A DNA stretch of 64,000 nt, taken from the NCBI GenBank assembly GCA_963800135.1, contig CAWCZR010000014.1, positions 1-64,000 of the forward strand. Reading direction: 5' to 3'. Below the pieces are notes generated by a model. It ran no database searches and had not been told where the DNA came from. It saw only the letters and a list, made by a program, of their open reading frames with translations. A program made the translations under genes and the position numbers. Numbering within the stretch: the stretch's first letter is position 1; each line of letters starts with the position of its first letter. Origin of the DNA: DASPSM01 sp963800135. Its GTDB lineage: Bacteria; Planctomycetota; Planctomycetia; Planctomycetales; Planctomycetaceae. This document shows, piece after piece, positions 19,266 through 29,227 of the stretch.

Positions 19266-22200
19266 ATGAAATGGCGAACGTCATCTCTTCGAAAGCGACG
19301 CCCCCGTCCGCGTAAAAACAAACCCGGCGCCAGGGACTCTCGCGGGCGTTCGTGCACTGCAATTCAGGTTTTGGAGGACCGGCTCCTTCTGTCCGCTGGG
19401 TCGGACCTCGTCAATCAACTCAAGCCTTATCAAACCGCGCTGACGACGGCCATCAATGCAGCCACCAGCTTGCCTCTGATCGGCAATCAATTCAAAAGTG
19501 TGCAGCAGTTCAACACGATTCTCCAGGACTCGTTAACAAGCATCGAATCGCAGACCCAGAACCTCACCAGCGGCCACTATCAACTGGCCGTTCCACTCCC
19601 CGCGATCTCGCAGACTTTCCAGTTCGATTTGGGGTTGAACAGCTTCCTTCAGTTTTCGACGTCGGGGGGCGTGGCAGTCACCTTCAATCCGGTGCTCAAC
19701 ATCGGGTTCGATTATCAGAACGGCAGCGCCACGCTCGATGCCTCGCAGTCAAATCTGGATCTCGGCCTCAACGTCTCCCTCCCGAACTTCACCGCGACGC
19801 TCACCTTCAACAAGCTGCTCTATGCGAATGCCGTCGACGAGGGCACAAATTTCAGCATGCACCTCGGGTTTGGTTTCGACACCGACGGCAGCATCGACCC
19901 CCATTTTTCGGGGGATGCGAACGTCCTGCTGGGGCTGACGTTGAGTTTCGTCAACCCGGCCCTGAACGCGCCGTTCAATCCCGTGTTCAAGACCGATTTC
20001 GACATGGACTGGTCGATCGATACGCAGTCGAATCAGATGGAAGCGCCGACGATCAAGCTGAAGAATTTCTCGCTCGACGTGCACAGCTTCGTGCACGGTT
20101 TCCTGGGCGACATCCTTTCGACGGTTCAGAAATACACGGAACCGCTCGAGCCGTTCATCAACGTCTTCGACAAACCCGTTCCGATCTTGAGCGCCTTCGA
20201 CGGCAACGAGACCATCGGGGACCTGATGCTCCAAGGCGCGGGCCTCAGCCAGGATCAGCAAACCCGCTTCGAACTGATGGTGAGCGTGATCAAGGCGGTG
20301 AACACGATCGATCTGTCGGGAAACACCGATTCCGGTCTGCTCAATTTCGGCGATATTTCGCTGACGGGCGACGCGCGAAACGCTGGCGGTTTCAATTTCG
20401 ATACCAGTCAGCTGACCAGCGTCGTCGGCCAAATTTTCAACACACCGGCTTTCAAGGACGTTCAGAACACCCTCGAATCATTGGGCAGTTACACCGGGGT
20501 TGTCTCGACGGGGGGAATGCAGTTTCCGCTGTTAGACGACCCCGGGCCGGTGATCGTCGGCCTGCTCACCGGCCAGGTCAAGGACATGTTTTCCTACAGC
20601 ACCGGCCGAGAGTACGAGAAATTGGCCCCAACCGAGGGCTTCGGCATCCCGGATGTCTTCGGCGTCTTTCTTTCCGCCGGAATCATCTTCGATGCCGATC
20701 TCACGATGGGATACGATACGGCCGGCTTGATCAAATTCACGCAGGACCCGAACGCAAACCCGGAGGATCTGCTCCACGGCTTTTACTTCGACAACGGGAT
20801 CGATACGACGGATCCGCCGGTTCCCGATGTCCCCGATCCGCGCAACACAGCCATTTATCTGCACGGCCTCGCGGAGCTCAGTGTATCCTTCGGCCCCACG
20901 GTTCGCGGCGGCCTCTACGGCGACCTCAGCTTCGAACTGGCTGACCCCAATGCGAGTGCAGCATCGTCGCACGTGTACCTGGATGACATGATCTCCAGCC
21001 TGTCCTCGGGCGGTCAGATCCTCAAAGCCAGCGGAGAGTTGTACGCCGACGCGTCGATCGATATCACGATTCCAAACCCGATTGGCCCCGATATCACGCT
21101 GTTCAAATACGACATCGCGCATTACGACATCCTCAACGAGAATCCGCCTCCGCCCCCGAATCTCGGTCTTCCGGTCGTGGTGATCGACTCGGCCACTCAA
21201 CACACGATCGCCCTCGACCCAACCAAGATGACGCCGGGCTCCTCGGTGACCGTCGAGCCGTTTACGGGGTTTACCGTCGGCGATGACGTCGACGACGGCA
21301 TTCGCGTCGATTACCCCGGTGAAATCGATCTCTATGTCGAGCGCAAAGACGGTGCCAACAGCGACTACTACAACTTCGTCGGGATCAGCGGCACCGTTCC
21401 GGACGGCGTGACGATCGGCGTCACCGATCCATTCCGGGTGTTTCAGGACGCGGGCGCCCCGAATCCTGCGCCGCCCCAGACAACGCCCGGCGTGCTGTTG
21501 GCCGGCGGCACCGACGTTTCCTATCGATACGACGAAGAATCCGACGGCACACACCCCGATGTGCTTTTGGCCGGCGGTTACGGGTACAGCACGCTCAGCG
21601 GCGGCACGATGGAGTTCGGCAACTTCATCCCGGCGGAGCGAGTGGGTCAAGCGGAGGGCCATTTCGGCGACACGAGCGGCTACGACGCCACCGCCCAGGG
21701 CCTGTTGAACTCCGAGATCCAGGCCGACATCGCTCCGGCCGACCCCACGGGCATCACCGGCACGACGATGATCGCCAGCCACGGCGGGTTAATGCTCGGC
21801 GGCCCCGGCGACAACAGCTTCGTCGCCGCAGGGCCGGGCGACTACGACATGATCGGCGGCTCGTGGATCAATTCCTTCACGATCAGTCCTTCGTTTAACG
21901 GCGTACCGGCCACCTACACGATCGACGGCGGCGGCGGCCAAAGTAGTCTGTACGTTCGGGTGCCGGCCGGAGACCTGGCCGACTTTGAAGGTGGCACCGA
22001 CCCGGACAAGTACAACCCGCAATACGTGGTGCTCGACATCTACAGCAATGCCGGACTGTTCGCGACCGCAAACGGGATTTCTACAGTCTCGGCTTTCGCG
22101 GAGCCGGGTTCGAGTGTTGAGGTGGGCGATACGTCGGAGCTCAACATCGACTTCAAGCTCGCCGGGTCGGGGAGCTTTATCTTTGGAGGGTCACCCGGGC

Positions 22201-25200
22201 CCGACCTCTTCTCGATGTCGGCAAGCTACGTCTACTATGGCACGGCAGAACGTTACCAGAGAGATGACCTGTTGATTGATTTCAGCGGAAACATCATCCA
22301 ACCTGACCCGGGTCTAGGCGTTTTGCCCGAGTTGGACGCGCCGGTCTTCACCATCAATCGGACGTTTGGAACGAATGGTCGTTTTCAGAGCATTCAACTC
22401 GAAGCCGTCGACCCGCTTCACACACCGATCACGCTCGATGGCCGCGGGGGAAGCGACACCTATGACGTGGATTTGGGGCTGGGAAACTTCTCCGATATCC
22501 ACATCAACGATTCCGACGCCACGACGCGGAATTCCTTGGTCATCACGCCGGTTGCAACAGACCTCCTCTTCCGTCAAGCCACGGTGACCGACGATGCCAT
22601 CAACTTCGAGTTCTACACGCCGCTTGAATATAATTACATCCCTGAACCCCCCAATTCTTATTTGATTTATTACGGAGCATCGGTCGGCTATTTCCCGTCG
22701 GTGACGTTCAGCGGCAACGTGGATCCCACGCTCGCAGGCGCGGGCCTCTTCGAACAGGTCGTCATCGACCGGCCCGACGCGGACCCCTCTCAGACGTTCA
22801 CCGTGGAGCTCGAGGGCGGCGTGGGCAGCGGCATTGAATATCTCTACGTTCGTTTCGCATACGATCCGGAACAGCCCGATCCACAGTTGATCAGCCTCCC
22901 CCAAGGCCCCGGCGAGTTCGACGTCGCGGCGAATTCCGGCACCCTCGATTTTTCCGAAGACGACATCTACCCGATCGTTTCGATTTTCAATGTTGACGCG
23001 AATTCGGGCGATATGAGTTTCAGCTTCTCCCATGCATGGGGAGGCCTGGACGACACGATCAACATTCTGTCCAACGATGGCACGATCACCGACACGCATG
23101 ACCTCAGCGGTGCATACGATTTCAACCAAGGGCCGGACACGATCCTGAACATCTCCGCCAATACCGGTTCGATCAGCACCCACACGACTGTGGATCCTCA
23201 GAACGGGAGCCACGGCATCGACACGCAGGTCAACATCGGCCTGGGCAGTCTCGACAACGTGCATGGCACGGTCAATCTGAGCGACACGAACGGTGGCTAT
23301 GGTCTTTCGATCGACGATAGCGCCGGCACCAGCACGGGCAGGAGCAGCTCGATTGATGACACCGCGACGGTCGTTGGCGATCTGACGATCAACTATGCCG
23401 GCGTCAATGGCCCCTCCTGCTACAACACCACGTACAGTGCATCGCTCAGACCGACCGTCAATCCGATTGACATCGGCGTCAACGATCCGCCGTTTCTTCT
23501 GAAATACTTAGATGGCGGCAGTTTTTCCGCGTGGTTGGTTTTCAGCGGCGAAACGGTGTACCACGACGGCGACTCGGTGAGCGAGCAGGTGCAACTGTTT
23601 AACAGTCCGAGTGGCACGATCACCTACAGCGCGACCGGTTTGCCGCCCGGTGTGTCAATCGACCCGGAGACGGGTCACATGAGCGGCACGATTCCGCTCC
23701 AGTCATCGCGGCCCTACAACGATCCTTATTTATCGATCGTGTCCGCGACAGCCGACGGCATCACTCGCAGTGCGACATTCGGATGGTTCATCGAGAGCCT
23801 CATCACCATTAACTCGCCGTTCGCAGCGCAGATGCAAGGCTACGAGGGGCAGGGCCTCGACGGCTCCATCACGACGACCAGCAAATTGAACGGGCCGATT
23901 TCATTGAGCGTCACCGGCCTGCCCGCCGGTTTATCCTTCGATCCCAACTCGGGAACGATCACCGGCACCATCGAGATCGGCGCCGCGCAGAACGGGCCCT
24001 ACCAGGTCGACATTCATGCCACCAATGGCCAAGAGACGGCGGACTCCGTCTTCGAGCTGAATGTCACTGGAATCACTTTCACGGGATCGACGGTCGAAAC
24101 CGCGGACGTCGGCGACTCGGTCGACTTGCAGCTTTCCGCCTCGACGGCCTCCGGCGCGCCTCTGACGTTTGCTGCCGAGAGCCTTCCGGATGGGTTGTCG
24201 ATCGATCCGGCGACTGGCGTCATCAGCGGCACGGTCGGTGCCCTGGCGGGCGAGACGAGATACTACTATTCGACAATCCTTCTGACGGATCGCAACGACG
24301 TGCTGGGGGTTTCGGTCCAATGGACGATTATGCCGACAGGCGTCGCCGACTACATCACTCTCACCAACTTCGGCACCAAAACGAATCAGGATGGCGATTT
24401 CGTCTACATCGACCAAATCGCTTATTCTTCAGTTGGCCTACCGCTCAGCTATACGATTACGGGCTTGCCTCCAGGGCTGAGTTTGAGCGACGGCGTGCTC
24501 TCGGGCGCGATTGCTCCCAATGCAGACACGGCTTCGCCGTACCACGTCCATGTGACTGCCACCGATGGACGGTGGTCGGCTGACGAGTCGTTTGATTGGG
24601 ATGTCGTGCCGGCCAGCAATGTCGCACTCCAAGACCCTGGCGATCAGTTTTCGTATCTCGATTTACCGCAGAACGACTACCTTTTCGCAACCAGCTCTCT
24701 GAACGAACCCATCACGTATTCAGCCACTGGCCTGCCTCCCGGCCTTTCGCTTGACCCTCAAACCGGTGAAATCACAGGCACAATTCCGCTGCAGGCCGCG
24801 TCGCCATCGATTTTCAACGTAACCGCAACTGCAACCGCCGCGAGCGGAAGCGATACGAAAACGTTCCTTTGGTACGTGTACAGCAACTTTGACAACAACG
24901 TTGTCACGCTGCCCAACCCCGAGGGGGGCAGTCCGATCAGCATCACGTCGACCGCAGGCACGACACTCTCTGCATCGATTTCTCCCCACTCCGATGCCGC
25001 ACCCCCTGCCGGAATCGATTTCCCGTTCGGGTTCCTCTCATTTGAGTTGATTAATACCGGGCAGACGGGCGGGCCGGTGACCGTGACGATTTCTGGCCTC
25101 GATTTCAGCCAGATCACCGATTACTACAAATACGGCGAGACTCCCGCCGACCCGTCGAATCACTGGTACGACTTCCTCCTGAACAAATCGACCGATGCCG

Positions 25201-28200
25201 ACAGCGCGACCGGCACCGGTATGGAGATCGTCAACGGCAACCTCGTGTTGCACCTGGTCGATGGCGGGCGTGGCGACGATGATGTTGCGGCCAACGGTTA
25301 CGTCTTCGACATCGGCGGCCCGGCCGAAGCTGCAACGGGCAGCACGGCAACTCCGACGGTCATAGTCTCCGATTCCGGCGGGACTTATTCGGGCAATCCA
25401 TTTTCCGCGACGGCAACGGCCACCGACATTGGCGACAACCCGGTCAACGGCACGTTCACGTTCACGTATTACGTCGGCAGCACTCCCAGCGGATTAGGGT
25501 CGTCAATCGCCCCCACGAGCGCGGGAACCTACACCGTTGTTTCACACTTCACCAGCGGCGATCCGGACTTTACCGATGCCGACAGCCAGCCTTTGATTTT
25601 CGTCATCGGCGACGCAAGTCCGGTTGTCACTTTGAGCGATATTGGTGGAACGTATCAGGGCAGTCCCTATCCCGCGACGGCCGCGATCGCCGGGATCGTC
25701 TCGGGGGTGGACGATACGCCGGGGAGCAGCCTGGAAAGCGTTCCGCTTTCCCTCAGCTACTACGCCGGCAGCACGGCGACCGGCACGCCGCTGTCGGGCG
25801 CGCCGACAGCGGCGGGCACGTATACCGTCGTCGAGTCCTTTGCCGGCAGTCTGGACTACGGCAGTACCAGCAAATCGACGACGTTTACAATCGGCCAAGC
25901 CGCCCCGACGCTGACGGTCGACGATGCGAGCGGGACGTACAACGGTAATCCGTTCCCGGCGACTGACAGCGTGACGGGAGTGAGCGGCACTGCGGGTTCG
26001 ACGCTGGAAGGCGTCGCCCTGACACTCGCCTACTACACCGGCACCACCGCCACTGGTTCTCCGCTGTCGGGCGCACCGAGCAATGCGGGCACCTACACGG
26101 TCGTCGCTGGATTCGCCGGTAGCCAGGACTACGGCAGCGCCGGCAATTCAGCCACGTTTACAATCGGCCCGGCTGCGCCGACGGTGACGGTCACCGACGG
26201 GGGCGGCATGTTCGACGGGAGCCCCTTCCCGGCAACGGCGACGATCGCCGGAGTCGTCTCGGGCGTCGACAACACGCCGGGCAGCAGCCTCGAGGGAGTT
26301 CCTCTGGTGCTGACCTATTATGTCGGCACCAACACCACCGGCACGGCCTTGTCGGGTGCTCCAACCAATGCCGGGAGCTATACCGTCGTGACGTCGTTTG
26401 CCGGCAGCCTGGACTACAAGACTCTCAGCCAGCAGACGTCGTTCGTGATCTCTCAAGCCACGCCGAGCGTTGTCGCGAGTGATGCGGGGGGCACGTACGA
26501 CGGCAATCCATTCTCGGCCTTGGCCACGGCCAGTGGCGTCGGCAATGCGAGCGTCGGCGGCACATTTGCATTCACCTATTACGTCGGTGGCACGGCAAGT
26601 GGAGAGGGTTCGTCCACGGCGCCGACCAACGCCGCCACTTATACCGTGGTGGCAGAGTTCACGAGCACCGACTCGAATTACGTCAGCACGGATAGCGCGC
26701 CCGTCACGTTTGCGATCAGCCCGGCCACCCCAACCGTGGTCGTCAGCGACGCGGCGGGCACATACAACGCCAGTCCGTTCGCGGCCTCAGCCAGCGCGAC
26801 GGGACTCAGCGATGTCGCCGTCAGCGGCAGCTTTGCGTTCACTTATTATGTGGGCGGCTCAGCGAGTGGACAGGGCTCGTCGACGGCTCCGACCAACGCC
26901 GGAACCTTCACGGTCGTCGCCAACTTCACCAGCACAAATTCCGACTACGTGACTGGCCCCACCGACAGCGAGCCGGTCACATTCACGATCAGCCCCGCAA
27001 CGCCGACGGTAACCGCGAGCGATGCCGGCGGACCCGAAAACGGCAACTCCTATCCGGCCTCCGCAACGGCGACGGGCGTCGGCGGGGCCACGGTGAGCGG
27101 GAGCTTCGCGTTCACGTACTTTGTGGGGAGCACGGCCAGCGGCAACGGATCGTCGACAGCACCGAGCAGTGCCGGAACATTTACGGTCGTCGCCGACTTC
27201 ACGAGTACAAATCCCAACTACGCGACCGGTCCGACCAATAGCGCTCCCGTCACGTTTCTGATCGGACAGGCAACGCCGACGGTGACGGCGATCGATGCCG
27301 GGGGCACTTATGACGGCAATCCGTTCGCAGCTTCGGGCACGGCAACTGGAGTCGGCGACGTCACCGTCAGCGGCAGCTTCGCGTTCACTTATTACGCGGG
27401 TGGCACAGCGAACGGACAGGGCTCGTCGACGGCTCCGACCAACGCCGGAACCTACACGGTCGTGGCCGCCTTCACCAGCACGGATTCCAACTATGCGGCC
27501 GGTCCCACCGACGGCGCGCCGGTCACATTTACGATCAGCCCGGCAACGCCGACGGTAACCGCGAGCGATGCCGGCGGAACCTACAACGGCAATTCGTTCG
27601 TGGCGAGCGGCACCGCGACCGGAGTCGGCGGCGCAACGGTCAACGGAAGTTTTGGCTTCTCGTATTACACGGGGACCGCGGCCACCGGGACGGCGACCAC
27701 GACCGCCCCGACCAGCGCCGGGACCTACACGGTCGTGGCCGCCTTCACCAGCTCGAATTCCAACTACGTGACCGGTCCCACGGACAGCGCCCCGGTCACA
27801 TTCAAGATCTCCCAGGCGACGCCCAAAGTGGTCGCGACAAATCCCGGCGGCACCTACAACGGCAATCCCTTCCCGGCGACTGCAACCGCGACAGGAGTCG
27901 CCGGAGCGACGGTCAGCGGCACGTTCGCTTTCACGTATTACGTGGGGACGAGCGCCAACGGCAGCGGAACTTCGACCCCGCCGACCAGCGTCGGCACCTA
28001 TACGGTCGTGGCCGCATTCACTAGCACGAACTCGAACTATGTGACCGGACCGACCAATGGTACGCCCGTCACGTTTACGATCTCGGCGGCCACCGGGCCT
28101 ACGATTTCGGCCCCACCGACGGGATCGGTTAACGAGAACGCCTCATTGGTCTTTTCGACAGCGAACGGAAATGCCATCAGCGTCACGGACCCGAAGGCCG

Positions 28201-29084
28201 TCAGCGGCACCGAACAGCTGACGCTGACCGCCACGCATGGCACGCTCACCCTGGCGACCACAAAGGGAGTCACCACATCCCCATCCAATTCGGCCGCCTC
28301 TCCCACTATCACCATCAAGGGAACGCTCGCGAATCTGAATGCGGCCCTGAACGGGCTCAAGTTCACGCCGACGCCAGGCTATGCGGGTCCGGCCTCGCTC
28401 GCCATTTCCGACAAAGACTTATCGAATAGCCAGACGGCATCGGCCAGTGTAGCCATCACGGTCGTCGTGCCGTCGTCCCAGCCGACGGTGACCATCAGAA
28501 CGTTCATTCCGCTAGCCGTTCCCGGCGAGCCCGTGCCGCTGTTGCTCGCGGTCAGTGACACAAACGCGTCGGCACAAGCGGCGGCGTTCACGTTCGCGGT
28601 CTCCTTCGGAGACGGGCACTCGACGACCTTCTCGTCCAAGAGTCCGGTGCTGGTCAATCACGTCTACACCAAAACGGGCACTTTCACGGTGACCGTGACG
28701 GCGACCGACGAATACGGCCATACGAGCGCCGCGGCAACCGCGAAGATCGAAGTGGCGTCGGTTGCCGTCGAAACCGATCCTTTCAACAGCAGCCAGACGG
28801 CGTTGTTTGTTGGGACCTCCGGGACCGAGACCATCGGCTTCACCCCGTCCGGGAAGAGCGGGATCTCCGTCACGCTGGGCGGCACGAACGAGGGCGTGTT
28901 CACCACGAGCGGGCCGCTGGTTGTATTCGGTCAAGGTGGCAAGGACACCGTCAGGGAATCGGGACTCAAGAGCGCGCTTTATGTCCTTCAGAGCCCAACC
29001 GCCGATAACGTCGAGAGCGACCTCGACGAAGAAGCGATCAAATGGGCGGGCCTGAAGGCCGCAGTTGAGATCCTTAACGCCTAG
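19266..29084 (+). CDS. Giant repeat-rich surface protein (Ig-like, MBG and PKD domains), 3,272 aa
   Basis: The start is ATG 19266 (MKWRTSSLRK), not the upstream in-frame ATG at 19092, because GGAG at 19255-19258 is well placed and the sorting signal then begins at the N-terminus: a very basic stretch and LEDRLLLSA (residues 36-44), a variant of the planctomycete LEPR-XLL motif. Order: about 600 residues of beta-rich unknown sequence; a Gly/Asp-rich segment (LGGPGDNSFVAAGPGD) like calcium-binding repeats; a long beta-helix-like middle; five putative-Ig repeats (GLPPGVSIDPETG type); ten MBG-type repeats of 90-96 residues; a cadherin-like segment; a PKD domain (VSFGDGH...HVYTKTGTFTVTVTATD); and a C-terminal domain. 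Uninterrupted over 9.8 kb. Probably an exported adhesin or matrix protein. Divergent from the ECF sigma/kinase pair. Confidence 0.85.
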   Translation: MKWRTSSLRKRRPRPRKNKPGARDSRGRSCTAIQVLEDRLLLSAGSDLVNQLKPYQTALTTAINAATSLPLIGNQFKSVQQFNTILQDSLTSIESQTQNLTSGHYQLAVPLPAISQTFQFDLGLNSFLQFSTSGGVAVTFNPVLNIGFDYQNGSATLDASQSNLDLGLNVSLPNFTATLTFNKLLYANAVDEGTNFSMHLGFGFDTDGSIDPHFSGDANVLLGLTLSFVNPALNAPFNPVFKTDFDMDWSIDTQSNQMEAPTIKLKNFSLDVHSFVHGFLGDILSTVQKYTEPLEPFINVFDKPVPILSAFDGNETIGDLMLQGAGLSQDQQTRFELMVSVIKAVNTIDLSGNTDSGLLNFGDISLTGDARNAGGFNFDTSQLTSVVGQIFNTPAFKDVQNTLESLGSYTGVVSTGGMQFPLLDDPGPVIVGLLTGQVKDMFSYSTGREYEKLAPTEGFGIPDVFGVFLSAGIIFDADLTMGYDTAGLIKFTQDPNANPEDLLHGFYFDNGIDTTDPPVPDVPDPRNTAIYLHGLAELSVSFGPTVRGGLYGDLSFELADPNASAASSHVYLDDMISSLSSGGQILKASGELYADASIDITIPNPIGPDITLFKYDIAHYDILNENPPPPPNLGLPVVVIDSATQHTIALDPTKMTPGSSVTVEPFTGFTVGDDVDDGIRVDYPGEIDLYVERKDGANSDYYNFVGISGTVPDGVTIGVTDPFRVFQDAGAPNPAPPQTTPGVLLAGGTDVSYRYDEESDGTHPDVLLAGGYGYSTLSGGTMEFGNFIPAERVGQAEGHFGDTSGYDATAQGLLNSEIQADIAPADPTGITGTTMIASHGGLMLGGPGDNSFVAAGPGDYDMIGGSWINSFTISPSFNGVPATYTIDGGGGQSSLYVRVPAGDLADFEGGTDPDKYNPQYVVLDIYSNAGLFATANGISTVSAFAEPGSSVEVGDTSELNIDFKLAGSGSFIFGGSPGPDLFSMSASYVYYGTAERYQRDDLLIDFSGNIIQPDPGLGVLPELDAPVFTINRTFGTNGRFQSIQLEAVDPLHTPITLDGRGGSDTYDVDLGLGNFSDIHINDSDATTRNSLVITPVATDLLFRQATVTDDAINFEFYTPLEYNYIPEPPNSYLIYYGASVGYFPSVTFSGNVDPTLAGAGLFEQVVIDRPDADPSQTFTVELEGGVGSGIEYLYVRFAYDPEQPDPQLISLPQGPGEFDVAANSGTLDFSEDDIYPIVSIFNVDANSGDMSFSFSHAWGGLDDTINILSNDGTITDTHDLSGAYDFNQGPDTILNISANTGSISTHTTVDPQNGSHGIDTQVNIGLGSLDNVHGTVNLSDTNGGYGLSIDDSAGTSTGRSSSIDDTATVVGDLTINYAGVNGPSCYNTTYSASLRPTVNPIDIGVNDPPFLLKYLDGGSFSAWLVFSGETVYHDGDSVSEQVQLFNSPSGTITYSATGLPPGVSIDPETGHMSGTIPLQSSRPYNDPYLSIVSATADGITRSATFGWFIESLITINSPFAAQMQGYEGQGLDGSITTTSKLNGPISLSVTGLPAGLSFDPNSGTITGTIEIGAAQNGPYQVDIHATNGQETADSVFELNVTGITFTGSTVETADVGDSVDLQLSASTASGAPLTFAAESLPDGLSIDPATGVISGTVGALAGETRYYYSTILLTDRNDVLGVSVQWTIMPTGVADYITLTNFGTKTNQDGDFVYIDQIAYSSVGLPLSYTITGLPPGLSLSDGVLSGAIAPNADTASPYHVHVTATDGRWSADESFDWDVVPASNVALQDPGDQFSYLDLPQNDYLFATSSLNEPITYSATGLPPGLSLDPQTGEITGTIPLQAASPSIFNVTATATAASGSDTKTFLWYVYSNFDNNVVTLPNPEGGSPISITSTAGTTLSASISPHSDAAPPAGIDFPFGFLSFELINTGQTGGPVTVTISGLDFSQITDYYKYGETPADPSNHWYDFLLNKSTDADSATGTGMEIVNGNLVLHLVDGGRGDDDVAANGYVFDIGGPAEAATGSTATPTVIVSDSGGTYSGNPFSATATATDIGDNPVNGTFTFTYYVGSTPSGLGSSIAPTSAGTYTVVSHFTSGDPDFTDADSQPLIFVIGDASPVVTLSDIGGTYQGSPYPATAAIAGIVSGVDDTPGSSLESVPLSLSYYAGSTATGTPLSGAPTAAGTYTVVESFAGSLDYGSTSKSTTFTIGQAAPTLTVDDASGTYNGNPFPATDSVTGVSGTAGSTLEGVALTLAYYTGTTATGSPLSGAPSNAGTYTVVAGFAGSQDYGSAGNSATFTIGPAAPTVTVTDGGGMFDGSPFPATATIAGVVSGVDNTPGSSLEGVPLVLTYYVGTNTTGTALSGAPTNAGSYTVVTSFAGSLDYKTLSQQTSFVISQATPSVVASDAGGTYDGNPFSALATASGVGNASVGGTFAFTYYVGGTASGEGSSTAPTNAATYTVVAEFTSTDSNYVSTDSAPVTFAISPATPTVVVSDAAGTYNASPFAASASATGLSDVAVSGSFAFTYYVGGSASGQGSSTAPTNAGTFTVVANFTSTNSDYVTGPTDSEPVTFTISPATPTVTASDAGGPENGNSYPASATATGVGGATVSGSFAFTYFVGSTASGNGSSTAPSSAGTFTVVADFTSTNPNYATGPTNSAPVTFLIGQATPTVTAIDAGGTYDGNPFAASGTATGVGDVTVSGSFAFTYYAGGTANGQGSSTAPTNAGTYTVVAAFTSTDSNYAAGPTDGAPVTFTISPATPTVTASDAGGTYNGNSFVASGTATGVGGATVNGSFGFSYYTGTAATGTATTTAPTSAGTYTVVAAFTSSNSNYVTGPTDSAPVTFKISQATPKVVATNPGGTYNGNPFPATATATGVAGATVSGTFAFTYYVGTSANGSGTSTPPTSVGTYTVVAAFTSTNSNYVTGPTNGTPVTFTISAATGPTISAPPTGSVNENASLVFSTANGNAISVTDPKAVSGTEQLTLTATHGTLTLATTKGVTTSPSNSAASPTITIKGTLANLNAALNGLKFTPTPGYAGPASLAISDKDLSNSQTASASVAITVVVPSSQPTVTIRTFIPLAVPGEPVPLLLAVSDTNASAQAAAFTFAVSFGDGHSTTFSSKSPVLVNHVYTKTGTFTVTVTATDEYGHTSAAATAKIEVASVAVETDPFNSSQTALFVGTSGTETIGFTPSGKSGISVTLGGTNEGVFTTSGPLVVFGQGGKDTVRESGLKSALYVLQSPTADNVESDLDEEAIKWAGLKAAVEILNA
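23480..24890 (+). repeat. Five putative-Ig (He_PIG-like) protein repeats
   Basis: Five in-frame repeats of about 90-105 residues, each with the core Y-S/T-x-T/A-G-L-P-P/A-G-x-S followed by D-P-x-T/S-G-x-I/M-S/T-G. They show clear divergence at the DNA level, so they are old rather than freshly duplicated. Confidence 0.7.
25345..28095 (+). repeat. Ten MBG-type Ig-like protein repeats
   Basis: Ten consecutive units starting near 25345, 25615, 25903, 26173, 26461, 26728, 27001, 27271, 27544 and 27817. Consensus: TPTVTASDAGGTYNGNPF, then FAFTYYVGGTASG, STAPTNAGTYTVVA and PVTFTISPA. Units 2 and 4 carry a longer VSGVDDTPGSSLE insertion, giving an alternating long/short pattern at the start; units 5-10 are more alike at DNA level, pointing to later tandem expansion. 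Confidence 0.85.
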
Positions 29085-29100
29085 TTGACTGGGGAACAGG

Positions 29101-29129
29101 CGTCTCGCGAGCGTCGGAGACGAGTTTTT
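29101..29129 (+). terminator. Probable terminator after the giant gene
   Basis: CGTCTC (29101-29106) pairs with GAGACG (29117-29122), followed by AG and TTTTT at 29125-29129; it starts 16 bases after the stop codon. Confidence 0.6.
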
Positions 29130-29227
29130 ACAGAAACTCATGCGATTTCTACCGACAGCGAAAAGAAACTGTTTTCTCGCAATCCCGGACTCCTGGCTTT
29201 GACAAGGTTGCGCGCATCGGTCACATC

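Noticed and set aside
20532..23264. Long minus-strand ORFs (416 and 316 codons) inside the giant gene
   Set aside because: They are shadows of the plus-strand gene in GC-rich codons, with no domains or ribosome-binding sites.
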